Origin: Litomosoides sigmodontis
Taxonomy: Eukaryota > Nematoda > Chromadorea > Rhabditida > Onchocercidae
Assembly: GCA_963070105.1 (NCBI GenBank)
Contig: OY718807.1
Location: 4,251,001-4,315,000 of the forward strand
DNA: 64,000 nt
Reading direction: 5' to 3'
A program made the translations under genes and the position numbers. Every line of letters begins with the position of its first letter. The first letter of the stretch is position 1. The notes below the pieces were generated by a model. It had not been told where the DNA came from. It saw only the letters and a program-made list of their open reading frames with translations, and searched no databases. Below, piece by piece: positions 44,890-57,300 of the stretch.

Positions 44890-46070
44890 TATGAACTTTG
44901 GGAGGAATTTATCAGATATATCATCGTAGATGATGTAATCATTCTGAATCTCAGTGGTTCGAAGTAAATCTTTTTGGAAATTATTTTACGAATTTATTAT
45001 TAGGATAATCGGGCGAGACTGTATTCTATAGTAGTACGAACGTACTAACCGGGTACTGAATGCTATCTGTTCGAAAACGTGTTGTGTGCAATGTGACGCG
45101 GAATTAACGGTAAGTGTAAAACATTCCATATATATAGCCACGTAATAAAGTATATATAAATGCATCCCAGGATTCTTAAAACCTGAAAAAGTGACATCAA
45201 GGAGGGAATAGAATTAAACGTGATTCATGAATAGAGGCGAAGTTCTACTTATAACTCGCTGCGTGATGGTTGTCCGTACCCATAGCGATAGGTAAGGTAC
45301 TTTGTTACTGTGCTAGCATAGCTTCACGTAATAAGTGCCAACTAATGGACCTGAAATAGCAATTTTCCGAGGTAGATCATTTCAAATATTGGGAGAGTTT
45401 GAAAACTGCAAATAAAATTACCGTTTATAGAAGTATCAGAGCACATTCCGCGCATTGCCATGTGACACACAATGAAGAGGAGAGAAGGATGGCGACATCG
45501 TACTATTAGGAGGAGCAGGAAGAGTCGCGCACATCGCTGTGAGCGATCCTATCGCCGCACCACCTATAGTATGTTCTCTTCTCCCATTGCTCTTATCATG
45601 TTGATGCTATTATGATTTGCTTGAAACATAGTAGTCTGCTCATTCTTTCGGCTTACTTTTTAATTTTAGATTTTTTAAATGTTTTTAAAAATGCCGGCAA
45701 CATTATTATCAGCCTTGGTAGATCGTTGTTTACTATACTATGCGGAGGAGGAGATTTAACTTTTGTTAGCATGATGTTTGTAAACATAATTACCACTGTA
45801 AATGTAAACATTAACAAGCATCTGAAATTCATCTGTTTGTGTTTAATTTATTAAAATTAAAAGGTAGTCAATGATTTCTATTTGATTCACATTATTGGAT
45901 TTTTTTATTATCATTAGATTTTTCCCTTTTTCCGTTCAATCTCAGTTCTGTGATTTTGCAAACTACCTGTGTAACGGGTTGTGCTTTAGAATTTTGAATG
46001 AATTTTTCAGTTTATTCCACATGTATACTAATGTCTGTAAAAATACGTGTACACATTTTATAATTTAAGG
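44890..46070. other. Intergenic region upstream of the NEK gene
   Basis: No supported coding exon. A GC-richer stretch at about 45000-45600 probably contains the NEK promoter. One open frame at 45612-45854 lacks support. Confidence 0.5.
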
Positions 46071-46081
46071 GAGAAAGGAAA

Positions 46082-48164
46082 ATGTCGACAAATGATTTAT
46101 CAGCAAAATATGGAAAGTTGGATGCATTTGAAATTGAGAAGAAAATCGGCAAAGGGCAGTTTTCAGAAGTGTTTAAGGCTCGATGTAAAGAAGACGGTAG
46201 CTATGTTGCATTGAAGAAAGTTCAGGTTGTAATTAACTAAAAATTAATCTTACTAAGATTTTGGCTAATATTACTTGCTATTCATGAAATATGTTTATTA
46301 CGATAAAAAAAGCTTTATCTTCTGCTTAGCGGCGTAGCTTCTAAATTCTGTCGAATCCAATTTATAGTCCTTTTTAAGGTTTATGATATGGTCGACGCGA
46401 AGGCCCGACAAGATTGTATCAAAGAAATTGATCTTCTAAAACAACTAAATCATGTTAACGTTATTCGTTACTACTCTTCATTTATCGAAAACAATCAATT
46501 AAATATTGTTTTGGAGCTAGCAGACGCAGGTGATCTAAGTCGTATGATACGAGTTAGTTTTGCAGAATCTTATGTATAATAAAATGTATAGTACCGGAGT
46601 TGTTATGGAAGTGGGTGTAAAGTGAAATCGCCACTGGAAAATGTTTTAAGAAATTTAAGAGACCATTCTTTCAGTGCTATTTTTTTTCATTAATGGGATT
46701 GTAGTTCTCCTATATTATTTTTGCTGTGTGCTCTTTATTTGTCGCACCCACTTTTTGCTAAAAATTATGTCTTAATTTCTATACCTTTTTGCAGCACTTC
46801 AAAAAGAGTCGACGCCTTATTCCCGAACGCATCATTTGGAAATATTTTGTCCAATTAGTGCGTGCACTGGAGCACATGCATTCGAAACGAATCATGCATA
46901 GAGGTAGTTTCTCGTATACTTCATAGCTTATAAGCACGAATAAAAAATTTGCTCATGTTCTTCAAGCAGCTATTTTCTTGTTGTTGCTTTATCATATCCC
47001 TGCATCTCGTTACCCAGCAACCTCCTGTACAATTCGATGTATTATGCAGATATTAAACCTGCAAACGTGTTCATTACTGCTGATGGTACTGTGAAGCTTG
47101 GAGACCTTGGCCTTGGCAGATTTTTCAGTTCAAAAACTACGGCGGCGCACTCTCTAGTTGGCACACCGTATTATATGAGTCCTGAAAGGATACAAGAGAA
47201 CGGGTATAATTTCAAATCAGATTTGTGGAGCATTGGTTGCTTGCTATATGAGGTAAGTTAATTCAAACCCATTTGTGTCAAAATTTCGGTTTGTAAATTG
47301 TTTTCTTTCCTACTTCATTTCTTGTTATATTTCTAAATTTCATTGAAATACATTGTTTTTTTGAAAGATGGAATGCCAAACAAGAATGAATTTAAACAAG
47401 GATGAAATCATATGTTAACCATAAGACTGGAATGAAGTGAGGGGGAAACTTTACAGATGAAATAAGGAATAATTTGGAAATTCATATAACGGGTTTGTTA
47501 GTCATTCATAGTCCTACATTAAATGAATGTTTTATGCTCATATTTTTTCATGTTTGAAACCTTTTCAGATGGCTGCATTACAGTCGCCATTTTATGGTGA
47601 TAAATTGAACTTATATTCACTGTGCAAAAAGATTGAGAGTTGCGAATATCCACCCTTACCAGCCGACATTTATTCGCATCAGGTTTTATTCAAAATATAC
47701 TATTTCAGTTTATTTAGTTGTCCAAGCTCAAAACAGTTGTATTTGATTTTGCAGATATCATTAGAAGATAATACAACAAGATCTGATGGGTGATTATATT
47801 GCAAAAATTAGTATTTGCTTTCAGCTGCGTGATTTGATATCACGATGCATTTGTTCGAATCCGAGTAAACGTCCTGATGTTGCCGAAGTCCTTAATATTT
47901 CGGAACAAATGAACGCGCATTTTCAAGTAAAAATTTTTTTTTGTATATTTTGTACCTACGGTTTTTCTTATTTTTGGAAAAGTCCCCATTCATTTATAGT
48001 GCATCATTAATTGTTTTTGATGTTCAAACATTGTAATTGCTATTTTTCTGTGCGAATTTTAGTTATTCCAGTCAGAAGGATCAAAAACAGCTGTAAGACC
48101 ACATTATCGAAGCCGAAGCAATGCCGATTCAACTACACAAACTTCTGCTGCTCTCGATACTTAA
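46082..48164 (+). CDS. nekl-3: NIMA-related kinase of the NEK6/NEK7 class, 315 residues
   Basis: NEK6 and NEK7 are short serine/threonine kinases that act in spindle assembly and cytokinesis; the C. elegans counterpart NEKL-3 acts in molting and endocytosis. Seven exons: 46082-46225, 46379-46552, 46795-46903, 47050-47252, 47569-47682, 47825-47926, 48063-48164; phases agree. The kinase has a glycine loop IGKGQFSEV (22-30), catalytic Lys45, [26 protein letters not shown] with Asp143, DLG (161-163) in place of DFG as is normal for this class, and an activation loop [19 protein letters not shown] with Ser177 at the position phosphorylated by NEK9 in NEK6/7. The short N-terminus and lack of a long C-terminal tail fit NEK6/7. 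The tail [19 protein letters not shown] is species-specific. The final acceptor could also be nine bases later. Confidence 0.96.
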
Positions 48165-49033
48165 TGTATGCATATGAAACAATTGAAATATATCGCTGCA
48201 CTAATGTACTAGTGTATACGTATTCACCTTTTGTAAATTATATGCTGTGTCCTTCAATTCCTTTGCTTAAAACTCTAACTAGCGCTATCTTTTACGGAAA
48301 CATGAAAGTTATGGATGTGAGTTTTTTATCATTCGTACATGGTATTAAGATATCTCTATGATTATTTATCGAAATATGGAGAACGAAATTTAGATTTTAA
48401 TCAAACTGAAATTCTTATTAATTGAGAGACTATTTCGAATGTATTCATCCACACTACCTAGCAATAACCCATTCTACATTTACTACTGATAGTTAGTATC
48501 AGAAGCTCGTATTCGCTGTTTATTCTATATCAGTTTGCGAATTTAGCAAATTGAATAACATAGCAATTAAAAGTTTATTGATTATACTTCGTACCAATTT
48601 TATCCGCATGAAACTTGCAGGAATGGAGAGTTGTTAAAATTCACAATTTAATTGCTCTTTTTTTGTACGAATATATGTGAAAAAATTAGGTTCTGTTTAA
48701 ATGACTATGAAATTTCATTTTTGCTTTTTAGAAACTCATTATGGTGTATTATTACATTTTTTAATTTCAGTAATTAGTGGGCTTATTGACATGGAAGGAA
48801 TTCGAAATAAAAATGATGCATTTCGTGTTATCAGTGGATCTTTTTGTGTTCCATTACAAATCCAAAATTAAGGCTTGTCCTTGACGATTTTGATATTTGC
48901 GGCAGTTATATTCAATATTTCAATAAAACCTCAATATCAAAAATTTCCAGAAGATTTTTGTAAAGGATATTTGCAAATAAAGTTATGAATTTATTGAATC
49001 TTATAGGTTAATGGAGGAAGTATCTGAAGTAGC
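48165..49033. other. NEK 3' UTR and PIG-X leader
   Basis: No supported exon. AATAAA at 48922-48927 lies only 112 bases before the PIG-X ATG, with an acceptor (cttatag) near 49010, a spacing seen in nematode operons. Confidence 0.45.
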
Positions 49034-50729
49034 ATGATTATTCATATTTTTCCTTTCTTTGCTGTAGTTGAACTAGTTTTTTCTGAATCTTGCGATTGGA
49101 TCGATGCCATAACGATACGTAAGGCTGATATAAAGGTTATTTTACAGTATTTAAATTGAAACTTCTGATATCAATTTTGGTGATTTTCTTGTGGATTCAA
49201 ATTCCCCCTTGACAAGAATACCTAATTTAATTAACGACTATAGCTTTTCTGTTTGCTTTTTTTTTCAACTTTATGATTTCATGCGCGTGGTAGTGGTCTT
49301 CATCGTTCTCTTAGCGTGGATCTTAATATCGGCAGTTCAAATCGATTTGTGGATTGCTTAATTGCGTATGAGTTTACGATTCCGGCAGGTGCATATGTCA
49401 ATTTTGACAGGTATTCATTTGATGTCTAAGCCATCATAATAAGGAAAATATATACATATGTTAGCTTTTTGTTAGTCGTAGCTTCTCTTTTAAAAAACGA
49501 TCTGAAGTTTTTTTTTTGAAAGTATTGTTAATGTTGCATAAATTTTTATGCTAGCCTTCAGATCCATTACATTTAACAAATATAGTCAACATGGTTAGTT
49601 TATGCAGTGCAGTTTTCTCAAACCCATCAACTGCCATATCTTCTGGATTTAAAACTTGTGCAAGCATACTTATCTCGTAAGCTGCGTAATCTTTCATTTA
49701 TCTGCAAAAATTTTGCGAAAGCACTTGGTGGAAGTTTTCAAGGGTGAAGTGGTACAAACAAATTTATTATGCTCTCTTTCGTTGATTTAGAAAAAAACAT
49801 GGATTTTAATTTTCTGTAAGCATGGACAGAAGAAAAGTGAAAATGTTGCAGTATGAAAGAATATCCAACTCATACGTATATAGAGGCATCATTTGACATT
49901 GAGGCTTCAAGAGAGGAATCGGAAAACACATCATTTCATATATGCTCGAAACGAGGTTTAAATAAAAATTTTGTCTACAGCGAGCATTTTGAGCTACCAA
50001 TACATCTCCGTTATCATGCTGCCTCCGGAAAAGGTTGTGTTGTTTGTTGAATCGTTCCCGTGGGCTATTGTGTATGTGTAGAATTTGTAGAATTTTCATG
50101 TAGATTCTTGTCTTTCGCATTATTACTGCTAAATTATTCCATTTAATTCATCGCTTTTCTTATGTAGTCAACATTAAGAGAAAAGAAGTCAGTTAATAAG
50201 AGAAAAAAATGTTTGTTTACATTTTTAAAAATACTGAATTTCAGATGCAGTGGTTGTAGTACCGCCTCCACAACTGCTTTTGAGATGTTTCGAAAATTCA
50301 ACTTTCTTAACCAGCGATTGCAAGAAGTATTTAGTCAAGGTATGCTGCTAGTCGTTCAATGTATAAAACGTTTAAGCTAAATTAGTGGAATCTTTGGTCT
50401 GATTTACTTCTGCTTTGTGAATCATTTATAACAATGATGATGTTATTGTGGCGAAAACTTTTTGAATGTGACTAATTCAACTGCAGTCGGTGTTGAATAA
50501 TTCTGCTTTTTGCTTCTTGCAGGCGTCTTGTGATTGTTCAAGTGAATCGCGCTGCGAATGGCTAATGATACCATTGTTAAAATACAACGAAGTACAGTTC
50601 AGAATACCAACTGGAAATGTTTCCTCACTAAAATTCGTTCTCTTTGTTACTGTTTCTATTGTTATTTCCTGTGCTCTAGCAATAATTATTGCTACAATGA
50701 AAAACGTCGTGAAAGCAAAAGTCGAGTAA
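49034..50729 (+). CDS. pigx: PIG-X-like subunit of GPI mannosyltransferase I, 245 residues
   Basis: PIG-X is the ER membrane partner that stabilises PIG-M, which adds the first mannose to GPI anchors. Exons: 49034-49146, 49294-49410, about 49562-49593, about 49860-50033, 50245-50339, 50523-50729. The first exon starts with a hydrophobic signal peptide (MIIHIFPFFAVVELVFS). The lumenal PIG-X domain follows: GLHRSLSVDL, IPAGAYVNFD, the hallmark HFELPIHLRYH, and VVPPPQLLLRC. One membrane span near the C-terminus (SLKFVLFVTVSIVISCALAI) ends in a short basic tail, as in the family. The size is close to human (258). The third exon and the start of the fourth are the weakest part: keeping frame needs an acceptor eight bases past the first AG. 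AATAAA at 50888-50893. Confidence 0.82.
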
Positions 50730-50819
50730 TATATCTATGCATTTCTGATCTCACTTCTGCTATCGTGCTACCAATGCGTTGAACCGATGCAAATAATTCT
50801 TCACATTTCAGCATTGTAA

Positions 50820-50879
50820 TTTAGTGTTTCTTCCAATTGCTTGTGTATATTTAGTGTTTCTTCCAATTGCTTGTGTATA
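50820..50879. repeat. 30-bp tandem duplication in the PIG-X 3' UTR
   Basis: Two copies of ttagtgtttcttccaattgc plus ttgtgtata follow one another with no more than one difference, just before the poly(A) signal. Confidence 0.9.
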
Positions 50880-51172
50880 AACAACCAAATAAATTGTTTA
50901 TTATCGTTGAAAAGTTTTCCTGCCCAAAAATCGCTGATTTCTTGTTAAATACAATTGAACTTAATGAAACCGTAAGAAACTTTGGTCTGTACTGCGTGAT
51001 TTGCATAGAAACAAGTACATTAAATTGAATTTTAGAAAACAAAATAGGTAAAACTTGTGTAGTGACTAGTTAGAAAATGCCTGAACAAGAAAAAAATAAA
51101 TCATCGAAGGAGTGAGTTAAGAACTGGTCGACAAGCATGCCACTTCGATTAATTGTGTTTGATTGAAATCTA

Positions 51173-51178
51173 TTTATT
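51173..51178 (-). terminator. FARP poly(A) signal
   Basis: TTTATT on the plus strand reads AATAAA on the minus strand, about 155 bases after the FARP stop. Confidence 0.5.
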
Positions 51179-51331
51179 CTGAATGAATTTTCGAGGTAGA
51201 GGTTAACATGTTGTCCTACTTTATTCTATGAAAGTTTCAGATTGATCATTGAATTAGCACAACCTGTGTGGGTGTGTGAAGTCCAAATGTTTTCTACTAG
51301 AATGAGACAAAGTCCACGCATGATTGTGGTG

Positions 51332-54300
51332 CTATTTGAGTGGAAGACCTGCAATAAGATCGATAGGACTGCTATTAATCGTTGATTGACGAATGCATTC
51401 ATACCATCTGGAAATTAAACAACTTATGCTTTTCCATTCAACCTATAATTTGCCATTTTTCACCTAGATTTTCTAAGAATTGCTTCTAAAATTTCAGTGC
51501 GTGTAAAGTGATAGAAATTTCAAAAATAGAAATTTATTTAGAAAGTTCAATTTTAAAATTTAACTTGAAGTTTCAGACTATCTACTTATTAAGTACAGGA
51601 AATTTAATTGGAAATAAGCGAATTTCATTATCTCGTAACTCTAACGAAGTGATGATCTAACTGAAACTATCAAACGAAGAAATTTCGATAACAACAGAAA
51701 TCTGTTGGCACACTTACTTTGAAAATGCATACAAACTATCAGTTCGAAAGAAGTAGCAGTGTGTATTGTACGACATTTTGAAAACATTGTCACAGTCAAT
51801 TTTATCACTTAGTTGTGGCAACGATATGTGATAATTGATAATCGGCAATACCGCTACCGCTTCTCGTTCCTGAAGTTTATTATATCAGTGAATACGATCC
51901 AATGGTTTTTTCTTTTGCTGTTTGATTAGGTTGTCCGTTCTAAGTCTAACCTAACTTTCGCTTGCTTGCCACCATCAAAGCATACTTTGTTAAAGCATTA
52001 CTGGAAAAGATTCTTTTCATGTTCAGTCAAAATGTAAGGAATGTATGATTCATTCCATGCACGTTTACTAATGCGGTGTTACCTGATGTGATCTGAAGAA
52101 TGTAAGCGCAAAATTTGCGTGTACAACCCAGAATTTTTGCCGCCGGGTGGAATTACGGAATTTACGTAACAAATATCCAGACATTTGATTGGCCGGAGCC
52201 TAAATATATAAATAAATCTTGGAAATCATTTCTCAGCAACTAAAATATGATCTGTGTAACTTTTAAATCTTTGAAATAACAAGGGAAATGAAATGATAAT
52301 TTACCGTAATAATTGCATCGATTCCTAAAGTAGCGTGACGATACCAACACACATTGAGTGTACTATACGGCAGTGTTGCAGTAGATTTGATGTCTGAAAG
52401 AGACAATTTCGATTGCAACTACAACTACTACTCTCCTGTAGCAAATTATCCATAAATTTATGAAAATTTCAATATTCTTAGAAAGTTTATAGGTATTGCT
52501 TAATATTACAATTTAGAATACTATTTGTAGCACAGTTTAAACAGAAAATTTTATGAAATTCTGGAAAATAGTAACGAACCAGACAAACTGGTTGATTCAT
52601 ATGAATCGCACATATCATTACTGTGCGTTAATTTATCGTTTAAACTTCCTTCCGTAATCACTGCAAGAATTGAAACACAAATTATGCAAGAAAGTTGAAC
52701 TTTCACGTTATACTGAAAGAAAAATACTTTTGTCGAATAATTTGAAATAAAAGTTTAAATATGATGCAAAGGAGAGTAATTTTCGAAATTCCCACCACTG
52801 CAAAAGGTATAATTTATGATTGGAATCAAACTTTCTAGGAAGCGCTTGGAAAAAAGAACAGCCATCCGACCGTACTGCTATAGTCTGCTAATGCAATTTT
52901 GCTGCCTGTAGCTCCAATTGCCCTAAAATTTTAGTATTTCTTTAGTAAATTAGGGATGAATTTAAACTAACCAAAAGTTTCAGTTTGAGGTAGTTCTTCG
53001 ATTTTCGATTGTTTAGCATTTCTAATAGCATTTGTTAATTCTTCAAGCCAAAGATCTCGAACTCTCATACAATCGCCGCACAGTAAGAATGTACGGCTAA
53101 CCGCTTTTATGGTAAGACAATTTGTTGGATCTATGACAGCATGTAATGTAGCACCTTCTTCCACCTGAAAAATTCCTATTTGTGCGGAAGTAAATTCGTT
53201 AAACGAGTTACGCATAACAGGTAAGTAAGACAAAGCATTACTGTCATCGTTCGTAAGGGTATAAAAGCATTGCGTATGAAGCCATCAGCTTGTGATCGGT
53301 AAGCAAGCAATAGTGCATCATTGAAAAGTATCACAGCGTGCAGTACAAAACCACGTTTTGTCCATTTCCGTAACCATCCTTGACGTATAAACCTCTCAAA
53401 ATCAAAATTTGCATATTATGGAATAGGTTTGGCGATGAAAAAGCAAACAAAAAAGCTGATAGCAGACTTTAAGGATTTCACTCTCAACGTACATATCGGG
53501 TCCTGTTGAAAAAATAAGGATGAATTTCAAAGATTCTGTAAAGTAACATTAAAAAAAAGCAAAAGCAAACAGATGAAAGGTACAAAATTTATTAAAATAC
53601 AAACGCTCATTGATAAAATTGAGCTTGAGATTCACGTAAAGAAACCAAAATTACTCGATTTGGATCGGTCAATCCATCAACAATATTCAGATCATTTCTA
53701 AGTTCAACAAATTTTGCAAAATGGACCAATCCTTCCAACGCAGATTTCCTCTCAGCGTTAAACAATGCAACCTAAGTAAGTTCATGCAGCATTATGTTAG
53801 TTGGGAATAATTTCGTTATCTAAATGACATTGTTAGCTCGTAAAATTGAATTTAAATAAAAATTACCAACCTTTTCCACGGCAACTCGACAGTTCCTTAA
53901 CTGTGATGCTATCTTAGCTTCACTACTCTCTTCCAAAAGTGCGGCAATCATTCTTCCAAATAACTAAATTTCCATCATTTTATCTCTTAAGATTTATTAT
54001 TAACTTTTAGCTTTATTTATCAATAAGGAAACATATTCACATGATTCTTTCCTCCAAGCAAAAATGTAAAATTCATTTAGAAATCTTACACTTTGCCACA
54101 CAACCATTCGATGTACAACTTTCAGCATTAAAAAATTAATGCTGCAACTGTAGGAATTTCTCATTTGAAGTTTCATGAGAGAGTTAGCAAAGGTGCTGTC
54201 GACACGAGTTAATTCATCAATAGCTGCCAGATAAATTGGAGAGTTTTGCACAAATTTTCTGAAAGTTAAAAGTATGATTTTTGATCAGTTAGTGTATGTA

Positions 54301-57300
54301 CGTACTGCCACAAACCATCACTGACTTCGTCCATGTATCTGTTTCAAATGTCGAGCATAGAAGAGATTTTAAAAGCTCAAATATTCCACGGTAGTATTTA
54401 ATCCTCCAAACATTAATTTTTTTTAAGTTGAGAAGATTTCTTTAGAGACTAAAATAATTTTAAATTTTCTGGCAAAATTGTGGAAAATTCACATGCAAAA
54501 TCTTGAAATTCTTAAAACTTAAAATATATTACCGCTGTAATGCTCAGTTTTTTTTAGAAGACCTGGTAATAAACAGAAGCAGAATGTCAAGTAAAAGTAG
54601 CTAAGATAGTTTAAAAGTAAAAAAAAAGTCTAAACTTAATTTGAAGAAGTGAAGTAAATAGATCAGTTTGAATTGAAATGAATTAAAGTATAAAAACAAA
54701 AGCGCTCGGTGACATTACTGTGCGGTAGTGTCACTAATATTATGAATTCTATTATGAATTTGACTATTTGTTTACACACATTCAAAATGCGTAAACCAAC
54801 CGATAATATTGTAAGGCACTATGCGCTGACCACAGCAGAAGGTCACCGACCCGCGGCCGTTCCGTACTGGCCCTTCTCAAGCATTCCGACCTACAACATT
54901 AGTATTATTTTTGCAAAAATTTTGTCAATTAAAATTTTCAGTTCAAAAATTCCAAATTTAAGATTTCTAAAAAAAACTTCATGAAATCTTAAATTCAGAA
55001 TTTGGTAACGGTGCCCAACAAATAAGAAATACCAATTCTCAACGATAAGCTCCAATGTACTAAGGTGATGATCATGAAATTGCTGAAGAGATTTCAGATT
55101 AACAAATAAGTCTATTAATGCTCTTCCGCATGACAGTGCCGCTTTCGGTATCAGTTCGTAGAGATCCTGAAAAATAGGAATTTTAAGAGCTATGTGATGC
55201 TTAACATTAGTGAATATTTAACATTTTATATCCAAATTTTGCTACGCCATAATTCAGTTGAACATTAATTTACACGTTTTGTTTGCTTTATTAAAACAAC
55301 AAAAAGGTCGACAATCATTAACTGCAAGAGGATTTATCTGTTTGAAATTCCACGTGAGGTAAAGTGGGAGGTAAAGTGGCAGAGATGCAAAATAGACAAA
55401 ATAACCTCTGCAAGAATTTTCAAATCGAAAACGGCTGTTCTTTCCAGCATTACTATATCTTTTAACACATCGAAACATTTCGGATTCATTTCCTGAAAAT
55501 TTCCTAAAATTTCTTCAAGAAAGCATTGCGAATAGAATGACTTTAACCGAGAAGCTAAAAACTTAATTAGCACCATAAAATGCCGACCTTTGACAGAAAA
55601 ATGCACCCGAAATCCTGGCTCGAACACGATTCCAGGAGCGATTGATGCACATCGAGGCTTATTGTTCGAGCAAACGGGCAATTACTTCCGGCATCGCCTA
55701 AATTAAGCAATTTTGAACAAAATGACATTCTAACTTATCATTTTCATCTATACTTTAGCTTTCATAGAATTACTCTTTACATGCAGTGGTAGAATATTCA
55801 ATTTTCTCCTTTCTTCACATTATCTGAAATTCAAGTGATAAGTTAGAGTGTCAAAGCAAAGTTACCTATTCGTGACGGCTTTGAATCACAATCAGAAACT
55901 GTCACTTCACCGCTATCACTCAATTCGATTAACAATGCTGCATTAATCGGTTTTGAATCCGAAACTATTACCGACCCAGTGGCTCTGTCAAATACATAAG
56001 ATGAATAAAAGAAATTTAACTTTGAACTATTACATATACGACTAGATTTTAGCTATCCATAACGTAAACTTGAATTTTGCCTAATTCTTTCAGTTTTTAT
56101 AAAAGTGAAAATGTATTATAATTGAAACTGTGATAGAAAATCAAAATGAAATTTATCCCTACTGCTCCTGTTCCATAGAGCTGGAGTAATTGATGCTTCG
56201 TCTTGCAGCTTTTGACGGATGAATCTGAGAACACTCACATTCCGAATCGTTGAAAGTACGACCATTCGACGCTGAAATAGTTTATTTTAGAAATTTCTGA
56301 AGGAAGAAGACGCTTAAAATAAGATTCCCATAATTTGATTTTTAAAAAATGTACATCATGATTTACAATGAACAAAGATAACAATCACAATTTCTAAAAT
56401 TGATACAAAATTTGGAAGCAGAAGGTAGTGCAGTAAACTGAAGCTATGCTTTAACCTTCACCTCACATTCTTCAACAACTTCAAATTTGATGCATTTCCT
56501 CGAATCATTTAAATCAGATTTTTTTTTTGTAGCACTAAAATTGACCAAAGCTCTCTGTTATGGTTATCATTGCCTTGCACTTTTCTTTCCGAACAAAAAG
56601 AAAATGAATTCTAATCGTTACATTTGCTGTAAAAAAGTTCTCGTTGCTAGTTTTTGACTTGCTCAAAAAAGGATCAAATAAAATTGACGATTAAAAAATC
56701 AAAATTCGTCGTTCAAATTAAAATTTCAATTAAACTTCTAATTCAGTCACATCTTCATGCTCCGACCTTTTTTTGTGCCATGAAAAAAAATGAACGGTCA
56801 ATTCGACAGAAATTTGATTTTATTACTTTCCACTAAGATATTAAGCAAAAAATTCGTACAAAGAAATTTGAAAAAGAAAATGCTTGATGAATGATTGGAA
56901 TATAAAATAAGTGACTCACACAGATCGTTTACAATTAGAAATAATACTTTCATTTTTGGCAAAAAAACATCTTTGTAAACTGTGAAATTAAATGACCGAA
57001 AAAAATAGCATAAAATGTTGAAAATACTTCGACTTGAAGCATATACAATTACAGTTACATAAAATGTACACCAAATTATCGTGGAAAATGAGGAAAAAGT
57101 GATTGGAAGATTTTTGACCAAACAATCAATACGTGAGAACGGTAAGCACCGATTGGATCATAGAAGGATCGATTTACATTGATGGCATAATTTTGCGCAT
57201 ATTTTAGGGTGGATGTGAAACTTGACTAATTACTTAAAAGATTAGGCGACGATGGATGACGATGAGAGGAGGGAGCGACTGTGTCTGATCAAAATATCTT

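Noticed and set aside
48793..48870. Short frame starting MEGIRNKND as the PIG-X first exon
   Set aside because: It lacks a signal peptide and does not phase well; the ATG at 49034 gives a clean signal peptide in frame.
53462..53509. A small FARP exon between 53655 and 53394
   Set aside because: A good acceptor and a gtacgt donor exist, but inclusion breaks the frame, while direct joining gives DPNR-RFIRQGW as in FARP proteins.
51332..56271. FGD- or ALS2-type exchange factor as a separate gene
   Set aside because: The PH2 sequence SGYLLRKFRNS...QKFWVV and the DH/PH1 linker match FARP, and the phase joins to the FERM exons; a separate gene remains possible but is less economical.
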